Positions 32,803 to 42,146 are shown, counted from the stretch's first letter. The stretch is 64,000 bases of DNA from Natrinema mahii (GCA_000690595.2 JHUT02000005.1:123254-187253), one strand, 5' to 3'. Program-made: numbers and translations. The notes: a model not told the origin generated them from the sequence alone.

Positions 32803-33867
32803 ATGACACGGATCGGAATCGTCGGTGCAGGTGCCGGTGCAGCCGCCGCGGCCTACGGGCTCGAGGAAGCGACACCGGACGCCGAGGTAACGGTACTCGA
32901 GAAGTCCCGCGGCGTCTGCGGACGGGCCGCGACCAGACGCCGCGACGGCACGGTCTACGACTACGGCGCGAACTACGTCAAGTCCGACGACGAGCGGGTC
33001 GTCGACCTGCTGACCGAGACGCTCGACACCGACGGGCTGGTCGATATCCCGGAGCCGGTCTGGACCTTCGACGCCGACGGCGAGGTGTCGCCGGGCGAGG
33101 ACCGCGACGAGTCCAAGTGGACCTACCGGCGGGGACTGACTCAGGTCGCCAAACGACTGTTCGCCCGGACCGACGCGACGGTCCATCGAGAGACGCGGGT
33201 CGAACGGGTGATTCGGGACGGCGACGGCGAAGAGAGCGGCGAGACGGCGGGGGTCTGGCACCTCGAGGACACCGGCGGCCGGCGGTGGGGGCCGTTCGAC
33301 GTTCTGCTGCTGAACCCGCCGGCGCCACAGACCGCCGAACTGCTGCGGTCGGCCGACTGGGAGAGCGACGTTCGGAACCGCCTCGTCGACGCCGTCGGCG
33401 CCGTTCCCTTCCGGACGATCTGGACCGGGATCTTTCACTACCCGTTCGAACTCGAGGCCCCCTACTACGCGCTGGTCAACGCGGACAAGGCCCACGAGGT
33501 TGGCTGGGTCGCCCGCGAGGAGTGCAAGCCCGGCCACGTTCCCGACGGCGAGTCGCTGCTGGTGGTTCAGGCCAACCACGAGTGGTCGGTCGAGCGCTAC
33601 GACGAGTCGCCTGCGGAGAACGTGACGGAGCTAGCCCATCTGGCGGCCGAGCTACTCGAGGACGAGCGCCTGCGCGAGCCCGACTGGACCGACCATCAGG
33701 GGTGGCGATACGCCCTCCCCGAGGACGGCGTCGCCCGCGACCCGCTCCAGTTGGCCGAGGCCGACGGGCTCTACTGTCTCGGCGACTGGGTCGCCGGCGA
33801 GTCCCGACTCCACGCGGCGTTGCGCAACGGCCTCGAGGTCGCCGAGCGCGTCGCCGAGCGCCGGTAG
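32803..33867 (+). CDS. FAD-dependent oxidoreductase, renalase-like
   Basis: This 354-residue flavoprotein has an N-terminal dinucleotide fold 'RIGIVGAGAGAAAAAYGL' and the amine-oxidase/renalase hallmarks 'VLEKSRGVCGRAATRRRDGTVYDYGANYVK' and C-terminal 'GLYCLGDWVAGESRLHAALRNGLEVAERV'. Renalase-type enzymes oxidise aberrant dihydronicotinamides; substrate preference here is unknown. The frame is open upstream, but ATG 32803 puts the FAD motif at the normal position. It converges on trkA with a gap of four bases. Confidence 0.85.
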   Translation: MTRIGIVGAGAGAAAAAYGLEEATPDAEVTVLEKSRGVCGRAATRRRDGTVYDYGANYVKSDDERVVDLLTETLDTDGLVDIPEPVWTFDADGEVSPGEDRDESKWTYRRGLTQVAKRLFARTDATVHRETRVERVIRDGDGEESGETAGVWHLEDTGGRRWGPFDVLLLNPPAPQTAELLRSADWESDVRNRLVDAVGAVPFRTIWTGIFHYPFELEAPYYALVNADKAHEVGWVAREECKPGHVPDGESLLVVQANHEWSVERYDESPAENVTELAHLAAELLEDERLREPDWTDHQGWRYALPEDGVARDPLQLAEADGLYCLGDWVAGESRLHAALRNGLEVAERVAERR

Positions 33868-33871
33868 TCGC

Positions 33872-35209
33872 TCACAACGCCCCGGCGACCGCGTCCAACA
33901 CGGCGGTCTCGACGAACAGGACCACGTGATCGCCGCCCTCGACGACCGTTTCGCCCCGGGGCGTGATCAGTTCGCCCGGGCGGCTGATCGCGCCGACGAC
34001 GACGCCCTCGGGGAGGTCGGCCATCGCCGACTGAATCGAGCGCTCGAAGAGAACGCTGTCGGCGTCGATTTCGATCTCGAGGACTTCGGCGCGGTCGGAC
34101 TCGAGCATGGCGACGTTTTCGGTCCGCCGTCTGCGCGTAAAGCGGGTGATCTCCTCGGCCGTGACCAGCCGGGGGTTGACCGCGACGTCGATCCCGACCG
34201 TCTCGAAGAGGTCGACGTACTCGGCGGACTCGACGACCCCGATCGTCCGCTCGACGCCGAGCCGTTTGGCCAGCAGGGAGACGAGCAGGTTCTTCTCGTC
34301 GCTCTCCAAGGCGGCGACCACGATGTCCGATTCGGCGACGTGTTCCCGGACGAGGAAGTCGATATCCGTCGCGTCGCTCTCCAGCACGAGCGTCCCCGGC
34401 AGGCGCTCGGCCAGTTCGCGCGCCCGCTCGGGTTCGCGTTCGATCAGCCGGGATTCGAACCCCTCGGCCTCGAGCAGTCGGGCGGTCTGGACGCCGATCT
34501 CCGTCCCGCCGACGATGACGACCTCGTGGGCGTCCTCGAGGGCCGGTGTCGGCGTCAGGGCGCTCGCGAACGCCCGGACGCTGGCTTCGGAGCCGATCAC
34601 GACCGCCGCGTCGCCGGCCCTGATCACTGTCTCGCCCCGCGGTACGACGACCTCATCCTCGCGCAACAGGGCCGCGAACGTCAGCGATTCGAACCGGTCG
34701 GCCGCCGAGACGGTCTCGCCGGCGATCGGACTCTCCGGCCCGATCTCGAACTCGGCCATCCGAACGAGGCCGTCCGCAAACGTCTCGACGTCGTGTGCGC
34801 CGGGCAGCCCGGCGATCCGGACGATCGTCTCGGCGGTCTGGAGGTCCGTACAGACCATGAAGTCGACGCCGAAGGCACCCATCGACTCCTCCCAGGTGCG
34901 CAGCAGGGTCGTCTGCCTGACGCGGGCGATCGTGAACGGATCGCCGACCGCTTTGGCCGCTCCACAGACGATGATGTTCGTCTCGTCGACGTCCGTGCTG
35001 GCGATGACCAGGTCCGCGTCCGCGATGCCGGCTTCCCGGAGCGTCTCGATCGCCGTCCCATCGCCGCGGATCGCCAGCACGTCGTGGGAGTAGGTGATCT
35101 CCTCGACCCGATCGTCGTCCGTATCGACGACCGCGACGCGGTGGTCGGCCGCGAGGCTCGCCGCGATGTTCGAGCCCACTTCGCCCGCACCGACGACGAT
35201 CACGCGCAC
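33872..35209 (-). CDS. trkA: Trk potassium uptake regulatory subunit
   Basis: This 445-residue cytoplasmic protein has two tandem RCK modules, each with an NAD-binding Rossmann (residue 1 'MRVIVVGAGEVGSNIA' and about 225 'EVVIVGGTEIGVQTA') followed by a TrkA-C domain ('EFEIGPESPIAGETV' and 'EIEIDADSVLFERSI'). It gates a TrkH channel encoded elsewhere, a key component for a salt-in halophile. Length and arrangement are standard. Confidence 0.93.
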   Translation of the reverse strand: MRVIVVGAGEVGSNIAASLAADHRVAVVDTDDDRVEEITYSHDVLAIRGDGTAIETLREAGIADADLVIASTDVDETNIIVCGAAKAVGDPFTIARVRQTTLLRTWEESMGAFGVDFMVCTDLQTAETIVRIAGLPGAHDVETFADGLVRMAEFEIGPESPIAGETVSAADRFESLTFAALLREDEVVVPRGETVIRAGDAAVVIGSEASVRAFASALTPTPALEDAHEVVIVGGTEIGVQTARLLEAEGFESRLIEREPERARELAERLPGTLVLESDATDIDFLVREHVAESDIVVAALESDEKNLLVSLLAKRLGVERTIGVVESAEYVDLFETVGIDVAVNPRLVTAEEITRFTRRRRTENVAMLESDRAEVLEIEIDADSVLFERSIQSAMADLPEGVVVGAISRPGELITPRGETVVEGGDHVVLFVETAVLDAVAGAL

Positions 35210-35395
35210 CGACGCCTCACCCCCCGCGGATGCGAGCCGACGCTGCTGGCGCTCATGGTCGGGGCTGTCGCCGTCGAACGGGAAGTCGGTTCGGCCTGCA
35301 CCTCGCGGCGGGACAGCGGTCGACGAGCGACTCGAGCGAGCGAAGTCGGTGGGTCGGCCGCTGGGCGGTCCGAACCCCTCACGGATGCGTTCGGT

Positions 35396-35917
35396 TCAGG
35401 GCATTTCGTGGACGGTTAGCTCCACGTCCCGCGGTCGCCCCTCGATGTCCGCGACCAGCCGCCGGACGACCTCGCGGGCCTCCCCGAGCAGTTTCGGCTC
35501 GACCGTCCGGACGACCCAGTCCAGCGAGACGAACCGGGGTAGCGAGACGGCGTCCTTGTTCGCCGAGTAGGGGTCATAGACCGCCTCGAAGTAGATCCGG
35601 CTGGCCGTCTCGGCGTCCGGCGGTGCCGATTCCGGCTCGGGTTCGACGCGCCACTCCCCGCGGGCGTCGAGGTGATTGACGAGTCGCCACGTGAGCGATG
35701 TCGGGGCCGAGATGTCGGTCACCCGCGAACGGGCCGTGTAGCTGAGCTTCCACCACGTCAGCTCGAGGTCGTAGACGGAGCCGACGCCGCCGTCGCCGTC
35801 GACGCGGACCTCCTTCAGGTGGTCCGTGTATCGCGGGTAGTCGGTAAAGGAGCGGACGTACGGAAAGACCTCCTCGGGCGACCGATGGGCGAGCGTGCTG
35901 AGGAGAATTCGGTCCAC
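35396..35917 (-). CDS. SRPBCC / polyketide-cyclase-like lipid-binding protein
   Basis: This 173-residue protein is read from GTG 35917, 'VDRILLSTLAHRSPEEVFPYVRSFTDYPRYTDHLKEVRV', the typical START-like SRPBCC opening. It ends with an amphipathic C-terminal helix 'LLGEAREVVRRLVADIEGR'. The family binds hydrophobic ligands in a helix-grip pocket (coenzyme Q-binding COQ10-like proteins belong here). No ATG gives a better start. The ligand is unknown. It lies downstream of the M48 protease on the same strand. Confidence 0.78.
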   Translation of the reverse strand: MDRILLSTLAHRSPEEVFPYVRSFTDYPRYTDHLKEVRVDGDGGVGSVYDLELTWWKLSYTARSRVTDISAPTSLTWRLVNHLDARGEWRVEPEPESAPPDAETASRIYFEAVYDPYSANKDAVSLPRFVSLDWVVRTVEPKLLGEAREVVRRLVADIEGRPRDVELTVHEMP

Positions 35918-35991
35918 GGCGGCCGTACGACGGGTCCGAAAGTAAGGATTGCCATCCGATCGACGGCGTCGGCGCGATCGGCCCCTCACCG

Positions 35992-37191
35992 TCAGCCGCT
36001 CGGCGCCGTCTCGCTCCCGCGGGCGTCGTCGGTCGCATCGATCCCGTCACGGACCGCCTCGATCCGGTCCCCGATCGGCGGGTGATGGGTCGCCAGACTG
36101 TAGAGCAGCCCCGCCTCGCGGCGCGTGTCGTTCGCGTCCGCGAGGCGCTCCAAGGCCGCGACCATCGCCTCGCGGCCAGCTTGTCGGGCGGCGTAGGCGT
36201 CGGCCCGGAACTCCTGCCAGCGCGCGAGCCCGCCCAGCAAGACGACGTGGTAGACAGCGTAGAGCCCCATGAACGGCAGGAAAAAGCCGAGGAAACCGAG
36301 CGATTCCTCGAGCGCGCCGAAGCCGACGAACTCGGCCCCGGCGATCCAGACACCGAAGACGGCGACGGTCAGCAGGCCGCGTTGCCAGAGGTGCCGGCCC
36401 GCGACGTGGCCGAACTCGTGGGCGAGGATCGCGCGCAGTTCGTCGTCGTCGCACTCGGCCAGCAGATAGTCGGTCAGGAAGACGTACCGCAGGCCGGGGA
36501 CGGTGCCCGCGACGAGGGCGTTGGCGGTCTTGGTCGACTCCCCCTCGAGCAGGAAGAGTCCGCGGGGCCGATAGCCCAGGTCCGCACAGAGTCGTTCGAC
36601 CCGTTCGCGGCGCTGGCCCTCGAGCGGGACCCGGTCCTGAAAGAGCAGGATCAGGTACGGCGAGAGACCGAAGCCGACGAAGACGACGGCTCCGAGTCCC
36701 CCGATCAGGACCGGCAGCGACGATCCGAAGACCGACTGGATCGCGAAAAAGCCCGCCAGTGCGACCCCGACGGAGACGGCGGTGATCCCCATCACCGCGA
36801 GGACGCCCGTGACGACTCGCCACAGCGACGCCGACGTGTCCCGGAGCGAACGCACCGTCGGGTAGGTGCCAAGCGCCATCCCAACGAGCGGCAGCGTGAC
36901 GACCCCGAACGAGACCAGCACGATCGCGCCGACCTTGAGGACGGCGAGGCCGCCGAGTTCGGGGCCTCCGGTCCCGACCGCGGCGAGCGCTCGGTCGATC
37001 ACCTCGAGCGCATACAGCCCGATGATCGCCGCGACCGGGAGGGTGAATCCGCCGACCTGCTGGGCGCGGTTGAGCCGGTGGAGCCGATCCTCGACGGGTT
37101 CGTCCAGCGCCTCGACCCGGGCGGCGTACGCGCGGAACCCGAGGAACGGGACGACCGCGAGCGCGAGCAGGAACGCGGCGGCGACGAACAT
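35992..37191 (-). CDS. M48-family membrane zinc metalloprotease (HtpX-like)
   Basis: This 399-residue protein starts at ATG 37191 with a hydrophobic N-terminus and has about seven membrane segments. The zinc site is H-E-F-G-H ('ILAHEFGHVAGRHLW') with the third ligand Glu in 'ARWQEFRADAYAARQAG'. M48 proteases degrade damaged or misfolded membrane proteins. The frame is open far upstream, but that part is antisense to the oxidoreductase gene and is not real. A+T-rich promoter sequence precedes ATG 37191. Confidence 0.92.
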   Translation of the reverse strand: MFVAAAFLLALAVVPFLGFRAYAARVEALDEPVEDRLHRLNRAQQVGGFTLPVAAIIGLYALEVIDRALAAVGTGGPELGGLAVLKVGAIVLVSFGVVTLPLVGMALGTYPTVRSLRDTSASLWRVVTGVLAVMGITAVSVGVALAGFFAIQSVFGSSLPVLIGGLGAVVFVGFGLSPYLILLFQDRVPLEGQRRERVERLCADLGYRPRGLFLLEGESTKTANALVAGTVPGLRYVFLTDYLLAECDDDELRAILAHEFGHVAGRHLWQRGLLTVAVFGVWIAGAEFVGFGALEESLGFLGFFLPFMGLYAVYHVVLLGGLARWQEFRADAYAARQAGREAMVAALERLADANDTRREAGLLYSLATHHPPIGDRIEAVRDGIDATDDARGSETAPSG

Positions 37192-37344
37192 ACGGGGGCG
37201 TTCATTGGTTCGGCTCAAAATAGTGTTGGACGTGTCACAGTACCGCCGCTCGAGGGAGGCGAGACCGTCCCGGTCCGCGACTTCCAGAGTGACGCCACCG
37301 GGGGCGGGGTCTGGGACTTCCGGTCGACGGAAACCTTCTATATA

Positions 37345-37363
37345 CCGTCCGGTCAACGGACGG
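37345..37363 (+). promoter_or_regulatory. Inverted repeat between TATA box and ATG of the flavoprotein gene
   Basis: CCGTCCG (37345-37351), GTCAA, CGGACGG (37357-37363) is a perfect 7-bp inverted repeat. It lies directly after the TATA-like CTATATACC (37338-37346) and two bases before ATG 37366. The position over the transcript start fits a repressor operator, or a stem that would sequester the start of a leaderless mRNA. Confidence 0.5.
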
Positions 37364-37365
37364 TC

Positions 37366-38103
37366 ATGCGAGACGTCTGTATCGTCGGCGGGGGCGTCGC
37401 CGGCCTCGCCGCCTCGATCTTCACCGCTCGCGCGGGACTGGACACCCTCGTTATCGACGGGGGCGAATCCATTCTGGCGCGCAACGCCAGCCTCGAGAAC
37501 TACCCCGGCTTTCCCGACGGGATCGACGCCCGTCGCTATCTGCGACTGAGCCGCGAGCAGGCCCGCACCGCCGGTGCCGCGTTCGAACTCGGGCGCGTGA
37601 CGCGTGCGGAACCAGTCGACGAGACGGACCTCGAGCAGGGCTTTCGCCTCGAGACCGCGGGCGGCGAGCCGCTCGAGGCCCGCCGGGTGATCGCGGCCTC
37701 GTGGTCGGACAGCAACTACCTCGTGCCGCTGGACGTGGGTCGCATCCAACGGGGGAGCAAGCACTTCGTCAGCACCGACGCAGCCGGGCGGACGGCCGTC
37801 GACGGCGTCTACGCCGCGGGCCGGCTGGCCGAGGAACCCCACCAGGCGATCGTCGCGGCCGGCCACGGCGCGAAGGTCGGCCTCGCCGCCGTTCACGACT
37901 CGGATGCGAACTTCTATCACGACTGGGTCACCCCCGAGGGCTATTTCACCGGCCGCGGCCGTGAGGTACCGCCCGGCTGCGAGGAGATCGACGACGACGA
38001 GCGACTCGAGCGAGATGAGACCGCGAGAGCGCGCATGCTCGAGGCCTTCGAGGAGCCGTTAGACGAGGAGCCGACGATGCACCCGAGCGTCGCGGAGGAC
38101 TAA
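37366..38103 (+). CDS. Truncated thioredoxin-reductase-like FAD oxidoreductase
   Basis: This 245-residue flavoprotein has an FAD-binding 'DVCIVGGGVAGLAASIFTARAGLDTLVIDGG', 'ENYPGFPDGID' and the C-terminal 'VDGVYAAGRLAEEPHQAIVAAGHGAKVGLAAV', all typical of thioredoxin reductases. It is about 70 residues shorter than the family norm, lacks the redox-active CxxC and has no second NADPH-binding Rossmann domain; where these should be it reads 'AASWSDSNYLVPL'. Two-domain haloarchaeal relatives may act as ferredoxin- or flavin-linked oxidases. Partner and substrate are unknown. Confidence 0.82.
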   Translation: MRDVCIVGGGVAGLAASIFTARAGLDTLVIDGGESILARNASLENYPGFPDGIDARRYLRLSREQARTAGAAFELGRVTRAEPVDETDLEQGFRLETAGGEPLEARRVIAASWSDSNYLVPLDVGRIQRGSKHFVSTDAAGRTAVDGVYAAGRLAEEPHQAIVAAGHGAKVGLAAVHDSDANFYHDWVTPEGYFTGRGREVPPGCEEIDDDERLERDETARARMLEAFEEPLDEEPTMHPSVAED

Positions 38104-38174
38104 CGACGCTCACAGGAAGACGATCGGCGCGATCGACCGCACCCTTTTGCCCGCCGGCCGCGTTCGTCCGGTCG

Positions 38175-38890
38175 ATGGAGGTCGCCATCCTCACCGTTGG
38201 CGACGAAGTACTCGCCGGAGACATCGCGAACGCGCAGTGGCTCGCGACCCGGGTAACCGACAGCGGCGCGACCGTCGATCGGATCCTGACGATCCCGGAC
38301 GACCGCGACCGCATCGCGGCGACGCTCCGAGAGTGGACGACCGCCGTCGACGCCACGATCGTGACCGGCGGGCTCGGCGGCACCCACGACGACGTCACCG
38401 CCGACGCGCTCGCGGACGCGTTCGACCGTGAGTTGGTCGTCGACGACACCGTCCGGCAGGACGTCCTCGAGAAGGTCGCCGACTACCGGAATCTCGATCC
38501 CGAGACGGTCACGGCCGAGGAACTGGACTTCGACGTCGACGCGTGGGCGTCGCTACCCGCGGGAGTCGTCCGGTACTCAACCCGGGAGGGCTCTGTCCGG
38601 GCTGTGTGATCGACACCGTGTACGCGTTCCCGGGCGTCCCCGTGAGATGCAGGCGCTGTTCGAGCGCATCGCTCCCGAGTTCGGCGGCGACGCGGTCTCG
38701 AGGACCGTCTATACCCCCAGCCGGAGGCGTCAGTAGTCGAAGCGGTCGCGAGCGGTTCGACGTGACGATCGGCAGCTATCCGGACACCAAGCAGCGAAAC
38801 CGGCTGAAGGTGACCGGCACTGATCCCGAGCGCGTCGACGCGGCGCTCGAGTGGTTGGGTGACCGAATCGAACTCGAGGCCGACGGGTAG
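38175..38890 (+). pseudogene. CinA/MoaB-type molybdopterin-binding domain gene, multiply frameshifted
   Basis: From ATG 38175 the frame gives an intact N-terminus 'EVAILTVGDEVLAGDIANAQWLA' and 'DATIVTGGLGGTHDDVTADALADAF', a MoCF-biosynthesis fold. Coding then shifts three or four times: near 38567, to the frame reading 'LNPGGLCPGCVIDTVYAFPGVPV'; near 38640, to 'EMQALFERIAPEFGGDAVSRTVYTP'; and near 38715-38755, to 'RFDVTIGSYPDTKQRNRLKVTGTDPERVDAALEWLGDRIELEADG'. All expected parts are present in the right order, separated by one- or two-base losses. It is a recent pseudogene, or has a cluster of sequencing errors. Confidence 0.8.
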
Positions 38891-39165
38891 CGCCGTCGGA
38901 ACCATCCTGCGATGCTCCGCTACGTTCGGTGGGTTCCGGGAATCACCGATGAGTGACTCGAGCCGAGGGTGGCGAGTTCGGGACGAGACCTCGAAGAACC
39001 GCCTGCTCGAGGAGTTCGAGCCGAGTAACTGTCGGACGAGGGAGTTTCGTCCCACCGACTTATCGAGAGCGACCAGTCACCGGGACCTTTCCTGCTCGAT
39101 CAACCGACATCTAGAGGCAGATGTGAAGCCCAGAACGCTGGAGCGGTTACGAACGGGACGTTCCT
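38891..39165. other. Intergenic region
   Basis: No gene, RNA or clear repeat is visible in these 275 bp between the CinA-like pseudogene and the converging pilin-like gene. Confidence 0.4.
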
Positions 39166-40074
39166 TCACGAGCGAAGTTCTTCGACCTTGTCCTCGAGTT
39201 CGCTCTTACTAGCGACTTTTTCGAGTCCGTCATGCGTCGCCCCGCCGCTGATGCTAACGTCGTCCGAATCGCCCGTATAGTAGATCTTCCCGTCGATGGT
39301 ACTGTCGTCGACGTTGATACTCCCCGTCGCGAGAACGGGCCCGTCGACCGTACTGTCGCCGTCGATGTCGACGTTCCCGTCACTGTAGACGAAGCGCGTG
39401 ATCCTCGCCTCGTCCGTCATGGTGATGTCGTTACCGCCGGCGATAACGTAGCCGTACACGTCGGCGTCGTCGACGTCGATGTCACCGGCGGAGGTGTTGA
39501 CGTCCCCGACCAGCGCGCTGTCGTTATTGATGTCGAAGTTGCGGTCCTCGCTCGAGCTGGTGAAATCGCACTCGACGGTGTCGCCGGTGTCGATCGTGAC
39601 ATCGTTGCTGTTAGCCATGCCGGTACTGGTGAGCGGGCCGTCGGCGGCACAACTGTAGTCCCACCACGGCGGGGAGGTCCCGCGGAGTCGGTACGTATCG
39701 AGAAGCGTCTGAGAACCGACCACTTGCAGGCGATCACCGACCTGAAAGTTACAATCGGTCTGATCGATCGTGATCGTATCGCCCGACTCGATAGCGCCCG
39801 AACTGGGCCACTCGCGACACTCAGACCCGTCCTGTAACTGAACGTATGTTCCGTCTCCCGAGAGGCTGCGAGCATCTTCGATTCCGATGATCACCTCCCC
39901 GGAGGGCTGTTCTTGGTATACCAGATCCGCTCGAGGGGGGCTGTCGACGAGATCGGTACTCAGCACGGCCGCGCCGAGAACCGCCATCCCCATCGTGACC
40001 ATCCCGACCAGGAGGACGGTCCCGACCACGACTGAGACGCCCCGGTCGTCGCGAGACGAGCGACGCAAATTCAT
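39166..40074 (-). CDS. Pilin-like protein with repetitive bactofilin-like C-terminal part
   Basis: This 302-residue protein begins with the archaeal type IV pilin N-terminal domain: 'DDRGVSVVVGTVLLVGMVTMGMAVLGAAVL', a short basic leader then one hydrophobic helix, with a likely PibD cleavage near the Gly of 'RGVS'. The middle is an Asp/Thr-rich beta region with four cysteines. Residues about 180-285 are short repeating strands ('INNDSALVGDVNTSAGDIDVDDADVYG', 'DITMTDEARITRFVYSDGNVDIDGDSTVDG') that read like a beta-helix/bactofilin-type polymerising fold. It is a single gene without pilus assembly genes nearby. It is probably extracellular or surface-attached. Confidence 0.75.
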   Translation of the reverse strand: MNLRRSSRDDRGVSVVVGTVLLVGMVTMGMAVLGAAVLSTDLVDSPPRADLVYQEQPSGEVIIGIEDARSLSGDGTYVQLQDGSECREWPSSGAIESGDTITIDQTDCNFQVGDRLQVVGSQTLLDTYRLRGTSPPWWDYSCAADGPLTSTGMANSNDVTIDTGDTVECDFTSSSEDRNFDINNDSALVGDVNTSAGDIDVDDADVYGYVIAGGNDITMTDEARITRFVYSDGNVDIDGDSTVDGPVLATGSINVDDSTIDGKIYYTGDSDDVSISGGATHDGLEKVASKSELEDKVEELRS

Positions 40075-40222
40075 TGGACGTACTTACTATCACAGTCACT
40101 AACGGTTTTCGGTGGCGAACTCGTCGACGTCGCTTCGTCGCACGAAACGGCGACGACGGACGAGCGGTGCGACCGCGGGACGACGGTACGCCTAAAGGGA
40201 CCCCTTCCGAAGTACCCGGCAT

Positions 40223-41395
40223 ATGCTCGAGGGAGTCAACGTCGCGCTCGGGATCACGGGATCGATCGCGGCCGTCAAGACGGTCGAACTCGCCCACGAG
40301 TTGCGACGCCGGGGGGCGACGGTCCGCGGCGTGATGACCGACAGCGCTCGGGGGATCGTCCACCCCTGGGCCGTGGAGTTCGCCACCGAGAACGACGTCG
40401 TCACCGAGATTACAGGGGGCGTCGAACACGTCGACCTCTGTGGGTACGACGGCTGGGCCGACGTCTTCCTGATCGCGCCCGCCACCGCGAACACCGTCGG
40501 GAAGATCGCGGGAGCCGTCGACGACACGCCCGTCACGACCTGTGCGACGACCGCGCTCGGGGCCGACACGCCGGTCGTGATCGCGCCGGCGATGCACGAA
40601 CCGATGTACGACCACCCCGGCGTCCTCGAGGCCATCGACACCGTCGCCGAGTGGGGCGTCGACTTCGTCGATCCCCGCCTTGAGGAGGGGAAAGCCAAGA
40701 TCGCCAGCGAGGAGGCGATCGTCTGTGACGTCGCCCGCGCGGCCGGCGATCGGCCCCTCGAGGGCGAGTCGGTCGTCGTCACCAGCGGCGCGACCAGCGA
40801 GCCGATCGATCCCGTCCGGATCGTCACGAACCGCTCGTCGGGCAAGATGGGGCGGGCGGTCGCGAGGGCCTGCTACGTTCGGGGTGCGGACGTGACGCTG
40901 GTGCAGGACGGCCCCAAGGTACCATACGCCGACGTTCGCGACGTCGAGAGCGCCGCGGAGATGCTCGCGGCGACGCGGGCGGCCTGCGAGGACGCCGACG
41001 CCCTGGTGTCGGCGGCCGCGATCGGCGACTACACCGTCGCGGAGAGCGACGAGAAGATCCGCTCGGGGAAGGAGTTGACCCTCGAGCTCGAGCCGACGCC
41101 GAAGCTCATCGACGAGGTCCGTGCCGAGTTCCCGGAGCTGCCGATCGTCGGCTTCAAGACCGAGACCTCCGGCGACGAGGAGGCGATGATCGAGCAGGCC
41201 CGGACGACCTTGGAGCGGGCGGGACTTGCCTTCGTCGTCGCCAACGACGCGAGCGTGATGGGCGAGGACCGGACGACGGCGCTGCTGGTCCACGCCGGCG
41301 ACGCCGCCCGCTACGAGGGGACGAAGGCCGGACTCGGTGGCGAGATCGCCGACTCGATCGCGGCGGTACTGGGCGCGGACGCGACGTCGAAGTAA
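40223..41395 (+). CDS. coaBC: Phosphopantothenoylcysteine decarboxylase / phosphopantothenate-cysteine ligase
   Basis: This 390-residue bifunctional enzyme of coenzyme A synthesis has an N-terminal flavin-binding decarboxylase half ('VALGITGSIAAVKTVELAHELRRRG', 'ADVFLIAPATANTVGKIAGAVDD', 'APAMHEPMYDHP') and a CoaB ligase half ('VVVTSGATSEPIDPVRIVTNRSSGKMGRAVARAC', 'VSAAAIGDYTVAE', 'VGFKTET'). Length and order are standard for archaeal Dfp. The start, ATG 40223, lies about 150 bp from the divergent pilin-like gene. Confidence 0.95.
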   Translation: MLEGVNVALGITGSIAAVKTVELAHELRRRGATVRGVMTDSARGIVHPWAVEFATENDVVTEITGGVEHVDLCGYDGWADVFLIAPATANTVGKIAGAVDDTPVTTCATTALGADTPVVIAPAMHEPMYDHPGVLEAIDTVAEWGVDFVDPRLEEGKAKIASEEAIVCDVARAAGDRPLEGESVVVTSGATSEPIDPVRIVTNRSSGKMGRAVARACYVRGADVTLVQDGPKVPYADVRDVESAAEMLAATRAACEDADALVSAAAIGDYTVAESDEKIRSGKELTLELEPTPKLIDEVRAEFPELPIVGFKTETSGDEEAMIEQARTTLERAGLAFVVANDASVMGEDRTTALLVHAGDAARYEGTKAGLGGEIADSIAAVLGADATSK

Positions 41396-41507
41396 TCGAA
41401 CAGGTCTGGTCAGGAGAATTATATAGGTGCAGTTCATCGCCCGAACCGATGGGAATACGATCGGGTACGGAACCACACGCGCTGCCGGCCGGGACCGGTA
41501 GCGCGAG

Positions 41508-42146
41508 GTGATCGTGGTGGCCCAACAACAGCGTCCGCCGGACGCCGACACTGACGACGAGACCGACGGCGGCGACGATGACGAGAGCGACGAGGTGGAG
41601 GAACGGCTCACCAAGGGCGAGATCTTCGAAGTGCTTCGCAATCAGCGACGGCGGTACGTCCTCCAGTTTCTCAAGCAGGACAACCGCCCCGTGGAACTCG
41701 GCGACCTCGCCCAGCAGATCGCCGCCTGGGAGTACGAGACAACTCTCGAGGGCGTCACGCCCGAACAGCGAAAGCGGGTCTATACGACGCTTCAGCAGAC
41801 GCACCTTCCGAAGATGGACACGTCGGGCATCCTCGAGTTCGATTCCGACCGGGGCGTCATCGAGCCGACCGAGCGGACCCGGGACATCAGCGTCTACCTC
41901 GAGATCGTCCCCGGCCGGGAGTTCGCCTGGCGGGAACTGTACCTCTCGCTCGGTGCGATCAGTTGCGCACTGGTCGCCGCGCTGTGGCTGGAGATCTATC
42001 CGCTGACGGCGCTTTCGAATCTCGTCTGGATGGCCGTCATCGCGGTGGCGGTGACCGTCACCGCCGTCGCACACATCTATCACGAGCGAAATATGCGCCT
42101 CGGCCACGGGGAGCAGCCGCCCGAACTCAGCTACGGCGAGCGGTAA
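41508..42146 (+). CDS. Winged-helix membrane protein (DUF7344-like)
   Basis: This protein of about 210 residues has an acidic N-terminus, then an HTH-like domain 'LTKGEIFEVLRNQRRRYVLQFLKQDNRPVELGDLAQQIAAWE...RKRVYTTLQQTHLPKMDTSGILEFD', which is the haloarchaeal DUF7344 pattern. Two membrane segments follow at about 145-185. This is a membrane-anchored predicted regulator. The start is one of GTG 41508, 41514 or 41517 (an in-frame stop lies just upstream). A TATA-like ATTATATAGG near 41418 would leave a leader of about 65 bases, unusually long for this window. The signal is unknown. Confidence 0.8.
   Translation: MIVVAQQQRPPDADTDDETDGGDDDESDEVEERLTKGEIFEVLRNQRRRYVLQFLKQDNRPVELGDLAQQIAAWEYETTLEGVTPEQRKRVYTTLQQTHLPKMDTSGILEFDSDRGVIEPTERTRDISVYLEIVPGREFAWRELYLSLGAISCALVAALWLEIYPLTALSNLVWMAVIAVAVTVTAVAHIYHERNMRLGHGEQPPELSYGER

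Noticed and set aside
37192-37920. Upstream extension of the M48 protease reading frame
   Set aside because: It is antisense to the FAD oxidoreductase, which has clear family motifs and its own TATA box. ATG 37191 gives a proper membrane N-terminus.
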